In this document: in pieces, positions 9,137 through 17,340 of the stretch | Numbering within the stretch: position 1 is the first letter of the stretch | Layout of the letters: each line of letters opens with the position of its first letter | The notes under the pieces: generated by a model | Told to the model about the DNA's origin: nothing | Database searches by the model: none | The model's input: the letters and a program-made list of their open reading frames with translations, nothing else | Assembly: GCA_937934135.1 (NCBI GenBank) | Contig: CALHAW010000002.1 | Coordinates: 1 to 64,000, forward strand | Source of the DNA: an uncultured Alphaproteobacteria bacterium | GTDB taxonomy: Bacteria; Pseudomonadota; Alphaproteobacteria; Micavibrionales; Micavibrionaceae | Direction of reading: 5' to 3' | Length of the DNA stretch: 64,000 bases | Translations under genes and position numbers: made by a program

Positions 9137-9667
9137 CTACTGTTTCTCTACTTGCGTATATTCCAATTCAACGGGCGTTGCACGGCCAAAGATAGAAACA
9201 GAAACCTTAAGCTTGCCTTTATCTTCATCCACTTCTTCAACAACTCCATTAAATGACGCGAAAGGACCATCAGATACTTTCACTTCTTCACCCACATCAA
9301 ATGTGATTGATGGACGGGGGCTATCAACGCCTTCTTGAATTTGCGTCATCAGCGCTTCGGCTTCTTTTTGGCTAATCGGCACGGGCTTACCATTACCGCC
9401 AAGGAAACCTGTGACCTTTGGCGTGTCTTTCACCATATGCCATACTTGGTCTGTCATATCTAATTTTGCCAACACATAACCGGGGAAGAATTTACGTTCT
9501 GCATTCACGCGTTTACCGCGCTGTACTTCAACAACTTCCTCTGTTGGGACCATAATTTCTTCAACATTTTGCGTTAATTTAAGCTTACGTGCCTTCTCAT
9601 GAATCGCGTCTGAAACCTTATTTTCAAACCCTGAATAAACATGTAATACGTACCAACGATGTGCCAT
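9137..9667 (-). CDS. nusG: Transcription termination/antitermination factor NusG
   Basis: 176 residues, the normal length. NusG binds the RNA polymerase clamp through its N-terminal NGN domain and couples to Rho or ribosomal protein S10 through its C-terminal KOW domain. The start MAHRWYVLHVYSGFE, the block FPGYVLAKLDMTDQVWHMVKDTPKVTGFLG (read in two parts) and the KOW segment VKVSDGPFASFNGVVEEVDEDKGKL are typical. It lies 103 bases downstream of secE in the same direction. Two palindromic elements fill that gap. Confidence 0.97.
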   Translation of the reverse strand: MAHRWYVLHVYSGFENKVSDAIHEKARKLKLTQNVEEIMVPTEEVVEVQRGKRVNAERKFFPGYVLAKLDMTDQVWHMVKDTPKVTGFLGGNGKPVPISQKEAEALMTQIQEGVDSPRPSITFDVGEEVKVSDGPFASFNGVVEEVDEDKGKLKVSVSIFGRATPVELEYTQVEKQ

Positions 9668-9695
9668 TTTCTTAAATCCTTTTCTTGTTTAAAAG

Positions 9696-9724
9696 CTGTC
9701 AAACGCGTAAACGCGAGGACGCTG
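9696..9724 (+). repeat. Short palindromic element 7
   Basis: GTCAAA, stem CGCG, loop TAAA, stem CGCG, then AGGACGC. Lies between nusG and secE. Confidence 0.65.
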
Positions 9725-9736
9725 TATTTTTTTAAG

Positions 9737-9765
9737 CCCTCATACCCGCAAGCGGGAGGACGCGG
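9737..9765 (+). repeat. Short palindromic element 8
   Basis: CCCTCATA, stem CCCGC, centre AA, stem GCGGG, then AGGACGC. Same 3' flank as elements 7 and 9 with a different but still self-complementary stem. Confidence 0.65.
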
Positions 9766-9770
9766 TTTTC

Positions 9771-9968
9771 CTAATTTCCCAATTCCAAAATAAAGTTCAC
9801 CATGAAGGCGATGATCTGATCCGCGAAGAACAAAAATAACGATGCCAATATCACCATGATAAAAACCGCAATTACACTGACGGTTGTTTCTTTACGGGAC
9901 GGCCACGTGACTTTTTTGGTCTCTGCCTTCACTTGATTTACAAATTCTGCTGGGCTTGTCTTGCTCAT
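9771..9968 (-). CDS. secE: Preprotein translocase subunit SecE
   Basis: 65 residues, the short single-span form found in most bacteria. SecE clamps the SecY channel in the inner membrane. The amphipathic segment VNQVKAETKKVTWPSRKETT is the family signature, followed by one membrane helix (about residues 30-52). The start MSKTSPAEF has a spaced AAGGAT-type ribosome binding site. It is the first gene of the secE-nusG pair; no tRNA-Trp or tuf gene precedes it, unlike the arrangement in many proteobacteria. The neighbouring gene upstream is divergent. Confidence 0.95.
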   Translation of the reverse strand: MSKTSPAEFVNQVKAETKKVTWPSRKETTVSVIAVFIMVILASLFLFFADQIIAFMVNFILELGN

Positions 9969-9986
9969 TTTTTAATCCTTTTTAAA

Positions 9987-10017
9987 AGCCGCCATACCGG
10001 CAAGCCGGAGGACGCTG
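9987..10017 (+). repeat. Short palindromic element 9
   Basis: GCCGCCATA, stem CCGG, loop CAAG, stem CCGG, then AGGACGCTG. Lies in the secE leader. Confidence 0.65.
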
Positions 10018-10025
10018 TTTTAAAT

Positions 10026-10053
10026 CCCGTCAAACGCATAAATGCGATGACGT
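10026..10053 (+). repeat. Short palindromic element 10
   Basis: CGTCAAA, stem CGCAT, centre AA, stem ATGCG, then ATGACG. Lies in the secE leader 10 bases from element 9. Confidence 0.6.
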
Positions 10054-10175
10054 TTTTTATCTTCTCCCGCCATAGGTTCGTAAGGTCTTGTGACCTGTTT
10101 TTGAGTATTGAACTTATTGGGAGTAATGTGGTTGTATCGAACAATAAGATTAAAATCCAGCAAAAAAAGCATGTC

Positions 10176-10754
10176 ATGACAAAAATTGTTGAAACGCCAA
10201 CCTTAAAAACGGAAAGATTAATTTTGCGCCCGCTCTCTATTGATGACGCGCCCGCTCTCCAAAAACTCTTTAATAACTGGAACATTATCAAACACTTAAA
10301 CGAAAACGTCCCTTGGCCTTACCCTGATGATGGCGCTTATATGTTTTTTAAAAACGATGTTCTGCCCCGTGTGAAAAAACACCAAGCACACATTTGGACA
10401 ATTACATTGAACAGTACCCCCATCGGCCTCCTTGAATATCGCCACACACCAAAATTTAATACGGATCAGGAAAATCGCGGCTTTTGGATTGGTGAACCTT
10501 ATTGGAATAAAGGCTACATCACCGAAGCGGTCATCACCGTCAATGATTTTATCTTTTTCGACCTTGGCGTTGAAAAAATGATCCTTGATAATTTTAAAGA
10601 AAATCTGGCTTCTCGCCGTATCAAGGAAAAAACAGGCGCCACCTTTTTAAAAACAACCACTCGCCCCCATCGCGGCGGCACCATCGAAATGGATATTTGG
10701 GAACTTACCGCAAAAAACTGGAAAGCATTTAGAGAAGAAAAAATTAGGAATTAA
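10176..10754 (+). CDS. GNAT-family N-acetyltransferase (RimJ/RimL-like)
   Basis: 192 residues. The N-terminus TPTLKTERLILRPLSIDD is the hallmark of the RimJ/RimL-type acetyltransferases, which transfer acetyl from acetyl-CoA to protein N-termini or small amines. The central part GFWIGEPYWNKGYITEAVITVNDF and the following segment LDNFKENLASRRIKEKTGA match the acetyl-CoA binding region of that group. The start was placed at ATG 10176; the frame stays open upstream across the secE leader, but the family begins here. The gene is transcribed away from secE and stands alone. The substrate is unknown. Confidence 0.88.
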   Translation: MTKIVETPTLKTERLILRPLSIDDAPALQKLFNNWNIIKHLNENVPWPYPDDGAYMFFKNDVLPRVKKHQAHIWTITLNSTPIGLLEYRHTPKFNTDQENRGFWIGEPYWNKGYITEAVITVNDFIFFDLGVEKMILDNFKENLASRRIKEKTGATFLKTTTRPHRGGTIEMDIWELTAKNWKAFREEKIRN

Positions 10755-10765
10755 AACCTATATAT

Positions 10766-10925
10766 GCTATACTCACCCCAATGTCCATTGACCATGATGG
10801 CAGCAGCCTGCGGGAGACATCGCACAGCAACAGCATTCTTTACAAAGAAGCCTAAAAACACCACCCCCCTCAACACCGTGAAACGAACGCGACAAGCGCA
10901 ATATTACGGTGAATAGGGACACACC
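10766..10925 (+). ncRNA. Candidate structured RNA with extended -10 promoter
   Basis: The 236-base gap between the acetyltransferase and pdxA has no ORF. An extended -10 box TGC-TATACT (10766-10774) would start a transcript near 10781. TGTCC-ATT (10783-10790) can pair with AAT-AG-GGACA (10912-10921), closing a 140-base domain. Inside it CACCG / CGGTG (10874 and 10907) and CGC-GACAA-GCG form a nested hairpin. It contains GGCAGCAGCC, reminiscent of bacterial SRP RNA, but not the GGAA-type loop that family needs. I see no clear terminator. The identity is unknown and the call is tentative. Confidence 0.3.
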
Positions 10926-10990
10926 CTCCCCCCACCTTCTTTTGACAAACAAACTAAGTATGAGGTGTTTTTATCAACAAAAACAATATG

Positions 10991-11995
10991 TTAGGTGGTA
11001 CGATTTTTGGCTATTTTGGCCGCAACCTTAATCGCGTTCATCAGGCTATCCGCCCGTGCAATTCCTTGGCCTGCAATATCCAGCGCCGTGCCATGATCTG
11101 GTGATGTCCGCACCACGGATAGACCCAATGTGATATTCACCCCGCCATGAAAATTAAGTGTCTTAAGCGGGATCAACGCCTGATCATGATACATGCCCAC
11201 CGCCACGTCATAGTGCGCCCGTGCTTCCTCATGAAACATCGTGTCGGCAGGGTAAGGGCCGCGCACATCTATCTCTTCGGCTTTTAATACACGCAGCGCG
11301 GGTTGGATAACCTCTTGATCTTCCAACCCAATTTTACCGTTTTCCCCAGCGTGCGGGTTCAAACCACATACTGCGATACGCGGCGACGCGATTTTATAAT
11401 CTTGACGTAATGATTCCTGAACGATCTGGACTCTATTTATAATAAGCTCCTGCGTAATCGCACGCGGCACATCTTTAATCGGGATATGTACCGTCAACGG
11501 CACCACCCGTAATTCATCTGCCGCCAACATCATAATTGGCGTTTCTGTTTTGCCCGTCACTTGTCCGCATAAATCTGCAACAAATTCCGTGTGGCCTGGG
11601 TGGTTAAACCCAATATCATACAGCGCGGCTTTATGAATGGGATTGGTCACAATGCCCGCCGCCGCACCCGTCATACAAAAATGGACGGCGCGCTCAATAC
11701 TCTCTAAAATAGCTGCACCATTTTTTGGATTCAATGTGCCAAGTTTTGGTATCTCAGGAAGATTAATGTTTAAGACAGGCAATGCGCGGTCAAAAACATC
11801 AACCGCTTGCGATGGCTCTGTAATTTCAATAAGGGGAATATCTGGATCAATCGCCTGAAGGCGCGCCATATTATCCAGTGCAAAAAAAGGATGCAAGCTA
11901 TAGTCTTTCCGCGCTTTCCATGCCTTGATCGTCAGTTCACCGCCAATTCCGGCTGGCTCACCCATCGTTAAAATAAGGGGTTTGGGCGCGCTCAC
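10991..11995 (-). CDS. pdxA: 4-hydroxythreonine-4-phosphate dehydrogenase
   Basis: 334 residues, the family length. PdxA oxidises and decarboxylates 4-phosphohydroxy-threonine with NAD in the deoxyxylulose-5-phosphate-dependent route to pyridoxal phosphate. Motifs visible: MGEPAGIGGEL at the N-terminus, NPIHKAALYDIGFNHPGHTE, and the metal-site region AVGMYHDQALIPLK and RTSPDHGTALDIAGQG. The start codon is GTG, overlapping the TGA of the xth gene (GTGA). This tight coupling is conserved in form with other paired genes of this minus-strand run. Its usual alphaproteobacterial neighbours ksgA and surA are not adjacent. Confidence 0.95.
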   Translation of the reverse strand: MSAPKPLILTMGEPAGIGGELTIKAWKARKDYSLHPFFALDNMARLQAIDPDIPLIEITEPSQAVDVFDRALPVLNINLPEIPKLGTLNPKNGAAILESIERAVHFCMTGAAAGIVTNPIHKAALYDIGFNHPGHTEFVADLCGQVTGKTETPIMMLAADELRVVPLTVHIPIKDVPRAITQELIINRVQIVQESLRQDYKIASPRIAVCGLNPHAGENGKIGLEDQEVIQPALRVLKAEEIDVRGPYPADTMFHEEARAHYDVAVGMYHDQALIPLKTLNFHGGVNITLGLSVVRTSPDHGTALDIAGQGIARADSLMNAIKVAAKIAKNRTT

Positions 11996-12780
11996 AACGC
12001 TAACTCAATCATGACAGGCACATGATCAGATGGTTTTTCCAAATCACGATACGCATTCAAAATTTTGTAAGATTTAAGCTTTGATGCCAGCGGCGGCGTC
12101 ACCCAAATATGATCAAGACGACGACCACGGTTTGATTTTTTCCAATCGCGGTTTCGGTAACTCCACCAGCTATAACATTTTTCTTCATCAGGCACGAAAT
12201 GACGGATCGCATCTTGCCACTCAATCGATGAATACATTTTACCCAATTCTTCTTTTTCAATATCCGTGTGCGACACCACTTTACGGAGTTGTTTTGAAGA
12301 CCAAACATCATGCTCGCGCGGGGCAATGTTAAAATCACCAAGCGTGATCACATTTTTTTTATTCGAATAATTCGCCGCAAAAAATTCCGTCATTTCTGCG
12401 ATAAAATCCAGCTTATGGCCAAATTTTTCATTAATTTTGCGGTCTGGCTCATCACCGCCTGCAGGGATATAAAGATTATGCAGATCAAAACCCTTCACGC
12501 TCACTGAAATATGGCGACAATCATTTTTGCCGACACGGTTATGAATTTCGGTCTTTTTAAACGGAACGCGGGAAAATATGCATACGCCGTTATAACTCTT
12601 CATGCCACTCACATGGATATGCTCATATCCTTCGGCTTCAAAAACGTCACGCGGAAACAATTCGTCAATGACTTTGGTTTCTTGAAGACAAATGATATCT
12701 GGCGCTTCTTCGCGCATAAACTGCACCACAATCGGCGCCCGAAGCCGAACCGAATTAATATTCCATGTTGCAATTTTCAT
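11992..12780 (-). CDS. xth: Exodeoxyribonuclease III (AP endonuclease)
   Basis: 262 residues. It belongs to the exonuclease III/APE1 family that cuts DNA at abasic sites and degrades 3' ends. Conserved active-site blocks are present: ATWNINSVR, CLQETKV, GDFNIAPREHDVW, a RRLDHIWVT segment and the final SDHVPVMIEL with the catalytic Asp-His. It follows ybaB by 12 bases and overlaps the pdxA start by four bases, so the three are likely co-transcribed. Placement of a repair gene next to ybaB and dnaX fits a DNA-maintenance theme. Confidence 0.93.
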   Translation of the reverse strand: MKIATWNINSVRLRAPIVVQFMREEAPDIICLQETKVIDELFPRDVFEAEGYEHIHVSGMKSYNGVCIFSRVPFKKTEIHNRVGKNDCRHISVSVKGFDLHNLYIPAGGDEPDRKINEKFGHKLDFIAEMTEFFAANYSNKKNVITLGDFNIAPREHDVWSSKQLRKVVSHTDIEKEELGKMYSSIEWQDAIRHFVPDEEKCYSWWSYRNRDWKKSNRGRRLDHIWVTPPLASKLKSYKILNAYRDLEKPSDHVPVMIELAL

Positions 12781-12792
12781 GAAAGAAAAGCG

Positions 12793-13119
12793 TTAAAACG
12801 GTAGGCTACCGGCCGCACCGGCAGGAAGGCCCATTTCTTCCATCATTGCTTTGGTTTCTTCGGCAAGTTTTAAATCTGCTTTGGCTTTGGCATCGTTCAA
12901 TGCGGCTTTGATTAAATCTTCCAACACTTCTTTTTCGTTCAAATCCATCATGGAATCATCAATTTTAATAGCGCGAATATCACCCTTACAAGTTGCAGTT
13001 ACATTGACAACGCCGCCGCCTGCCGCACCTTCAACTTCAACTTCGCCCAATTTTTCTTGCATTGCCTGCATTTTATCCTGCATGACTTTGGCTTGCTGCA
13101 TCATTTTTTGAATATCCAT
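12793..13119 (-). CDS. ybaB: YbaB/EbfC family nucleoid-associated protein
   Basis: 108 residues. YbaB proteins are small dimeric DNA-binding proteins commonly encoded next to dnaX and recR. The N-terminal Met/Gln/Lys-rich helix (MMQQAKVMQDKMQAMQEKLG), the GGGVVNVTATCKGDI core and the C-terminal Ala-rich end MGLPAGAAG are typical. It lies downstream of dnaX, with a DUF218 gene between them, which interrupts the usual dnaX-ybaB-recR order; recR is not seen in this window. Confidence 0.93.
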   Translation of the reverse strand: MDIQKMMQQAKVMQDKMQAMQEKLGEVEVEGAAGGGVVNVTATCKGDIRAIKIDDSMMDLNEKEVLEDLIKAALNDAKAKADLKLAEETKAMMEEMGLPAGAAGSLPF

Positions 13120-13150
13120 TGTTTTTATTCCTTCGTTATATTTTGATAAT

Positions 13151-13816
13151 TTATTCTGCTTTAATTAAGTGTTTTGTATAGCCTTTTTTGATCAAGGCGT
13201 CCAATGCCTCACTAACATTTTCGGGCATTTCTTGGGGTGTTTGATAGCCTTTTTTTGCATATTCAATGATGCGCTGCGTATCGCCAACCAATAAATTAAT
13301 CAGGCGTTCTTCATCATTATCTTGAATATATTGATCATAGGTCATGTTGGGAGAGGTCACAAACCAGTTAATTTCAGGCCATTGCTGTTCTGCCGTAGCA
13401 AAGGCGCGGCGTTCCATATAGGGTTTTTGAACAATCACACCTGTTGATAAGGGCGGATCACGGTCTTGCAAAAGTGCTTTGGTAAATTGGATATTTTCGC
13501 CGCAATTTGTGGCTTTATCTTCAATAATAATTTTGGCGGGATTCATGCCAATTTCGATCAGTCGATCCCTGAAAACAATGGCTTCTGCATCATCCCAATC
13601 TGTGATCAATAAATCATCCGTATGGGCAACACCACCAGAAAGCACAACAAGATCAGCAATTTTTTGGCGGAATAAAATATAAGCATGTTCAGCCACGGCC
13701 AAATTATACGAACACATCACAAAAATGAAGTCCGCCTTACGGATAGGTTTTTTAAGCTGGTTATAATCCCACAAAGCTTGAGCATAGGGACGGTCCAAAA
13801 GGGTATTCATCATCAT
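13151..13816 (-). CDS. DUF218 / YdcF-like protein
   Basis: 221 residues. It carries the DUF218 fold of the YdcF/ElyC group: a beta-strand with IFVMCSYN, then ADLVVLSGG, DDAEAIVFRDRLIEIGMNPAKIIIEDKATNCGENI and QKPYMERRAF. These proteins are thought to bind nucleotide-like or lipid carrier ligands, but their function is not settled. No membrane helix is seen, so this is the soluble YdcF type. Its ATG overlaps the TGA of dnaX (ATGA), so it is translationally coupled to it and sits where ybaB would normally follow. Confidence 0.8.
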   Translation of the reverse strand: MMMNTLLDRPYAQALWDYNQLKKPIRKADFIFVMCSYNLAVAEHAYILFRQKIADLVVLSGGVAHTDDLLITDWDDAEAIVFRDRLIEIGMNPAKIIIEDKATNCGENIQFTKALLQDRDPPLSTGVIVQKPYMERRAFATAEQQWPEINWFVTSPNMTYDQYIQDNDEERLINLLVGDTQRIIEYAKKGYQTPQEMPENVSEALDALIKKGYTKHLIKAE

Positions 13817-15522
13817 TTTTTAGTTATTTCTTTCAACTGCGCATCGGGGAAAAATTTTATAATATTCTGAACCAATGGCTGTTCTAAAATATGATTGCGA
13901 AGAGCATCTTCTTGTTCGTCGGCTTGTTGCGCCAATGTGGCCTCACCAATATCAGGAGAAACGGTTATCACCCAACGATTTCCAGTAATGGCCTTCATCG
14001 CACGGCTTAATTCTGGTGCAAGGCGTTCTGGCGCATCATCAGCGGGACGAAATTCAATCAAGCCTTCGGCTATTTTAATAGGATGCACAAACATTCTAAC
14101 CTGCGTGGCCAAGATCATATCACCATTTTTTTCCAAAACCGTGACAACATCCCGCACCGTTTTAATGGCAATAGGGTGATCTGTATTTTCTTCCGATTGT
14201 ATCTCTAGCGCAGGGGTGGCGGCCATCATGGTTTGACCCTGACTACCTGATCCTGTTCCTTGATCAGGTTGGGTTACATCAGATTGAAGTGTCGCGCCCG
14301 AAGGCGTGGGCGCATTGGCGGCGGCCTGCATTGACATTGCACTGGTTGAAGCGCTCCCCGCCTTTTCAATTTTTTTAAGTAAGTCTGCGGGATCAGGCAT
14401 ATCGGCCGCATAGGTTAAACGCAGTACGACCATCTCTGCCGCTTTTTGGGCATTGGGCGCGGTATTTACTTCCGCGAGGCCTTTTAGGATAATTTGCCAT
14501 GCGCGCGATAAAGTTGGCATGGACAGCATATCTGCTAAATTTTGAACGCGCTCTTCTTCGCCGGTGACTTGGGTATTTTTATTCGCCGGTAACGCACGAT
14601 GCTTGGTCATTTCATGAATAAGGCTCAACATATCTTGGATAATCACAATCGGGTCTGCGCCCTTTTGGTATAAATCATTCATAATGGCTAAGGATTCGGC
14701 GGGCTGCCCTTTTAAAACATATTCCAGTAGGTCTGTGATTAAAGCCTGATCAGCCATACCAAGCATCTCTTTAACTTGGGTTTCGGTCACTTTGCCTTCG
14801 CCCAAGGCGATAGATTGATCAAGTAAGCTTAAACCATCACGCACCGAACCATCCGCAGCGCGGGCAATAAGATTAAGCGCGGCAGATTCGGTTTCAGTCT
14901 TTTCTCTGCCTGCAATTTGTCCGTAATAATCCGCCAACACATCCGCATCAATACGGCGTAGATCAAAACGTTGGCAACGGGATAAAACAGTAACTGGCAC
15001 TTTACGAATTTCAGTTGTTGCAAAAATAAATTTCACATGCTCTGGCGGCTCTTCCAATGTTTTTAGCAACGCATTAAACGCCGCCTTTGAAAGCATATGC
15101 ACCTCATCAATAATATATATTTTATAACGCGCAGAGGTCGGCGCGTAACGCACCCCATCCAAAATCTCACGAATATCATCAATACCCGTGCGGCTAGCGG
15201 CGTCCATTTCCATCACATCTGGGTGGCGGTCTTCGGTAATGGCCTTACAGGTTTCACAATCATCTGTTACCCCTGTTGTTGGTCCTGCTGTGCCATCTGC
15301 CCCTGTATAATTAAGCGCCTTAGCAATAATACGCGCGGTTGTTGTTTTACCAACGCCGCGAATCCCCGTCAGCATAAAGGCATGCGCAATACGGCCGGAT
15401 TCAATGGCATTTTTCAACGTACGCACCAAAGCGTCCTGACCAATTAAATCATCAAAATTTTGAGGGCGGTATTTTCGCGCTAAAACGCGGTAAGGAACTT
15501 GTTCTTGTTCAGATTCAGACAT
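13813..15522 (-). CDS. dnaX: DNA polymerase III subunits gamma/tau
   Basis: 569 residues. It is the AAA+ clamp-loader motor that loads the sliding clamp and, through its tau tail, links polymerase to helicase. Walker A GIRGVGKTTTAR, Walker B IYIIDEVHML, sensor I region FATTEIRKVP and the arginine-finger segment SRCQRF are all present. The zinc-binding insertion is odd: where four cysteines are usual only CETC is left. The C-terminal part after about residue 380 is low-complexity and then a tau-like domain. Overlaps the next gene by four bases; a 43-codon ORF lies just upstream. Confidence 0.94.
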   Translation of the reverse strand: MSESEQEQVPYRVLARKYRPQNFDDLIGQDALVRTLKNAIESGRIAHAFMLTGIRGVGKTTTARIIAKALNYTGADGTAGPTTGVTDDCETCKAITEDRHPDVMEMDAASRTGIDDIREILDGVRYAPTSARYKIYIIDEVHMLSKAAFNALLKTLEEPPEHVKFIFATTEIRKVPVTVLSRCQRFDLRRIDADVLADYYGQIAGREKTETESAALNLIARAADGSVRDGLSLLDQSIALGEGKVTETQVKEMLGMADQALITDLLEYVLKGQPAESLAIMNDLYQKGADPIVIIQDMLSLIHEMTKHRALPANKNTQVTGEEERVQNLADMLSMPTLSRAWQIILKGLAEVNTAPNAQKAAEMVVLRLTYAADMPDPADLLKKIEKAGSASTSAMSMQAAANAPTPSGATLQSDVTQPDQGTGSGSQGQTMMAATPALEIQSEENTDHPIAIKTVRDVVTVLEKNGDMILATQVRMFVHPIKIAEGLIEFRPADDAPERLAPELSRAMKAITGNRWVITVSPDIGEATLAQQADEQEDALRNHILEQPLVQNIIKFFPDAQLKEITKK

Positions 15523-15584
15523 ATATAATCATTAAAGAGATTCAAGCCCAAGAGCAAGCATGACGGTAGAAGATTACCCAACCC

Positions 15585-15716
15585 TTAGTCTTTTTTATGA
15601 TCTTCTTGATCTGGGGTCAGGTAAGTTGCAACAATTTCATCACAAACACGATCAAGTTCACACAGGGCGGCGCGCAGGCGTGTAATAAGTTCATCTTTGG
15701 TGTAATAATCAGGCAT
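15585..15716 (-). CDS. Small hypothetical protein (43 residues) upstream of dnaX
   Basis: A 43-codon ORF reading MPDYYTKDELITRLRAAL, then CELDRVCDEIVATY and an acidic-basic tail. It is predicted helical and amphipathic, with no signal peptide. It lies 62 bases before dnaX and 85 bases after purF on the same strand, with a modest purine-rich ribosome binding site. I do not recognise a family. Codon usage resembles that of the neighbours, and the helix pattern supports a real gene, but length alone keeps confidence moderate. Confidence 0.5.
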   Translation of the reverse strand: MPDYYTKDELITRLRAALCELDRVCDEIVATYLTPDQEDHKKD

Positions 15717-15801
15717 GTTCTTTTTCTTTCTTCATCGTTATTTTATAACAAGAATATACAAGAAAAATTGTTTTATCACAAGGAGGTTTTTACGGAAGTT
15801 T

Positions 15802-17325
15802 TCACATCACTTCATGCATATCAACGGAATCATTATCCAGTTCAACATCAACAAGGTTTTTTGCTAAATCGTTACGCTTAGTCTGTAGATCCATTAAATA
15901 AGCTTCGTTAATATCATTGGTTACGTATTTTCCATCAAAGACCGAGCAGTCAAATTTACGAGATGTCCCCGCCTCATCGCTTGGGATAACGGATTCAACA
16001 AGATCATCAAGGTCCTGATATACCAGCCAATCAGCGCCAATTTCCTCTTGGATTTCTTTTTCGGTACGATCATGCGCCACCAATTCAGTTTTAGACGGCA
16101 TATCAATGCCATAAACATTTGGGAAACGGATGGGCGGCGCGGCGGAGGCAAAATAGACTTTTTTCGCGCCTGCTTGGCGCGCCATATCAACGATCTGGCG
16201 GCTGGTTGTGCCGCGCACTATGGAATCATCTACCAACAAAACATTTTTACCCTGAAATTCTAAAGGGATGGGATTTAATTTTTGTTTCACTGATTTTTTA
16301 CGTTCTTCTTGGCCGGGCATAATAAAGGTTCGGCCGATATAACGGTTTTTAATAAAGCCTTCGCGGAATTTTAAGCCTAATTGTACTGCCAGCTCCATCG
16401 CGCTTGGCCGGCTGGATTCAGGAACGGGAATGACCACATCAATATCATGATTAGGATGCAGCTTTTTAATTTTATTGGCAAGGTATTCACCCATTCTAAC
16501 GCGCGCCTTATAAACCGATGATCCATCAATAATAGAATCTGGGCGGGCAAAATAAATATATTCGAAAATACAAGGAGAGCGCACGCTATTGGTTTTTGGG
16601 GTGTAGGAATGTTGTTCCCCATTGGTGTCAATATAAACAATTTCACCTGGTTCTAGATCACGAATATCTTCAAACCCCAAAACATCAAGCGCGACACTTT
16701 CCGAAGCGAACATATAATCCATTTTACCATTTGCAGCCTTACGCCCCCCAATGATTAACGGGCGGATAGCGTGCGGGTCACGAAAGGCAACCATACCATG
16801 GCCAGAAATCACCGCGATAACCGCATAAGCCCCTTTACAACGATGATGGAGTGCCTCGACAGCAGAAAAAATATCTTCTTTTTCGAGCTTCTTTTTATCA
16901 CGCGCCTGTAATTCATGCGCCAAAATATTCAGCAATACTTCGGAATCAGAGCTGGTGTTTAAATGACGGTGATCTGTTTGGAATAGCTCTTCTGCTAATT
17001 GGTGATGATTGGTTAAATTCCCATTATGCGCAAACATGATGCCGTAAGGGGAGTTCACGTAAAGAGGTTGCGCCTCTGCGCAGCTTGAGCTTCCCGCAGT
17101 AGGATAACGCACATGGCCAATGCCAATTTTACCTTTAAGCTTGCGCATGTGGCGTGTATGAAAAACATCACGGACGAGGCCGTTGCTTTTACGGAGGTGA
17201 AATTTACCATTTTCTTCGGTGACAATACCGGCGGCGTCCTGCCCGCGATGTTGTAAAACTGTCAACGCATCATAAAGCTCTTGATTGACTTCTGATTGAG
17301 CGACGATACCGGTAATTCCACACAT
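15802..17325 (-). CDS. purF: Amidophosphoribosyltransferase
   Basis: 507 residues. It makes 5-phosphoribosylamine from PRPP and glutamine, the first step of purine synthesis. Cys2 (MCGITGIV) becomes the N-terminal glutaminase nucleophile after Met removal, so no propeptide is needed. The glutaminase blocks [11 protein letters not shown] and FAHNGNLTN and the PRPP loop [16 protein letters not shown] are intact. It starts 15 bases after the cvpA stop, the cvpA-purF order known from many proteobacteria. Confidence 0.97.
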   Translation of the reverse strand: MCGITGIVAQSEVNQELYDALTVLQHRGQDAAGIVTEENGKFHLRKSNGLVRDVFHTRHMRKLKGKIGIGHVRYPTAGSSSCAEAQPLYVNSPYGIMFAHNGNLTNHHQLAEELFQTDHRHLNTSSDSEVLLNILAHELQARDKKKLEKEDIFSAVEALHHRCKGAYAVIAVISGHGMVAFRDPHAIRPLIIGGRKAANGKMDYMFASESVALDVLGFEDIRDLEPGEIVYIDTNGEQHSYTPKTNSVRSPCIFEYIYFARPDSIIDGSSVYKARVRMGEYLANKIKKLHPNHDIDVVIPVPESSRPSAMELAVQLGLKFREGFIKNRYIGRTFIMPGQEERKKSVKQKLNPIPLEFQGKNVLLVDDSIVRGTTSRQIVDMARQAGAKKVYFASAAPPIRFPNVYGIDMPSKTELVAHDRTEKEIQEEIGADWLVYQDLDDLVESVIPSDEAGTSRKFDCSVFDGKYVTNDINEAYLMDLQTKRNDLAKNLVDVELDNDSVDMHEVM

Positions 17326-17340
17326 TATAAAAGGACTTTC

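Noticed and set aside
9771-10180. Search for tRNA-Trp or tuf upstream of secE
   Set aside because: The region holds only hairpin elements and the divergent acetyltransferase gene; no tRNA cloverleaf or tuf sequence is present.
10783-10812. Possible SRP (4.5S) RNA, because of GACC...GGCAGCAGCC
   Set aside because: The conserved GGAA-type tetraloop and the symmetric loop that bind Ffh are absent, so the signature is incomplete. Kept only as an unknown RNA candidate.
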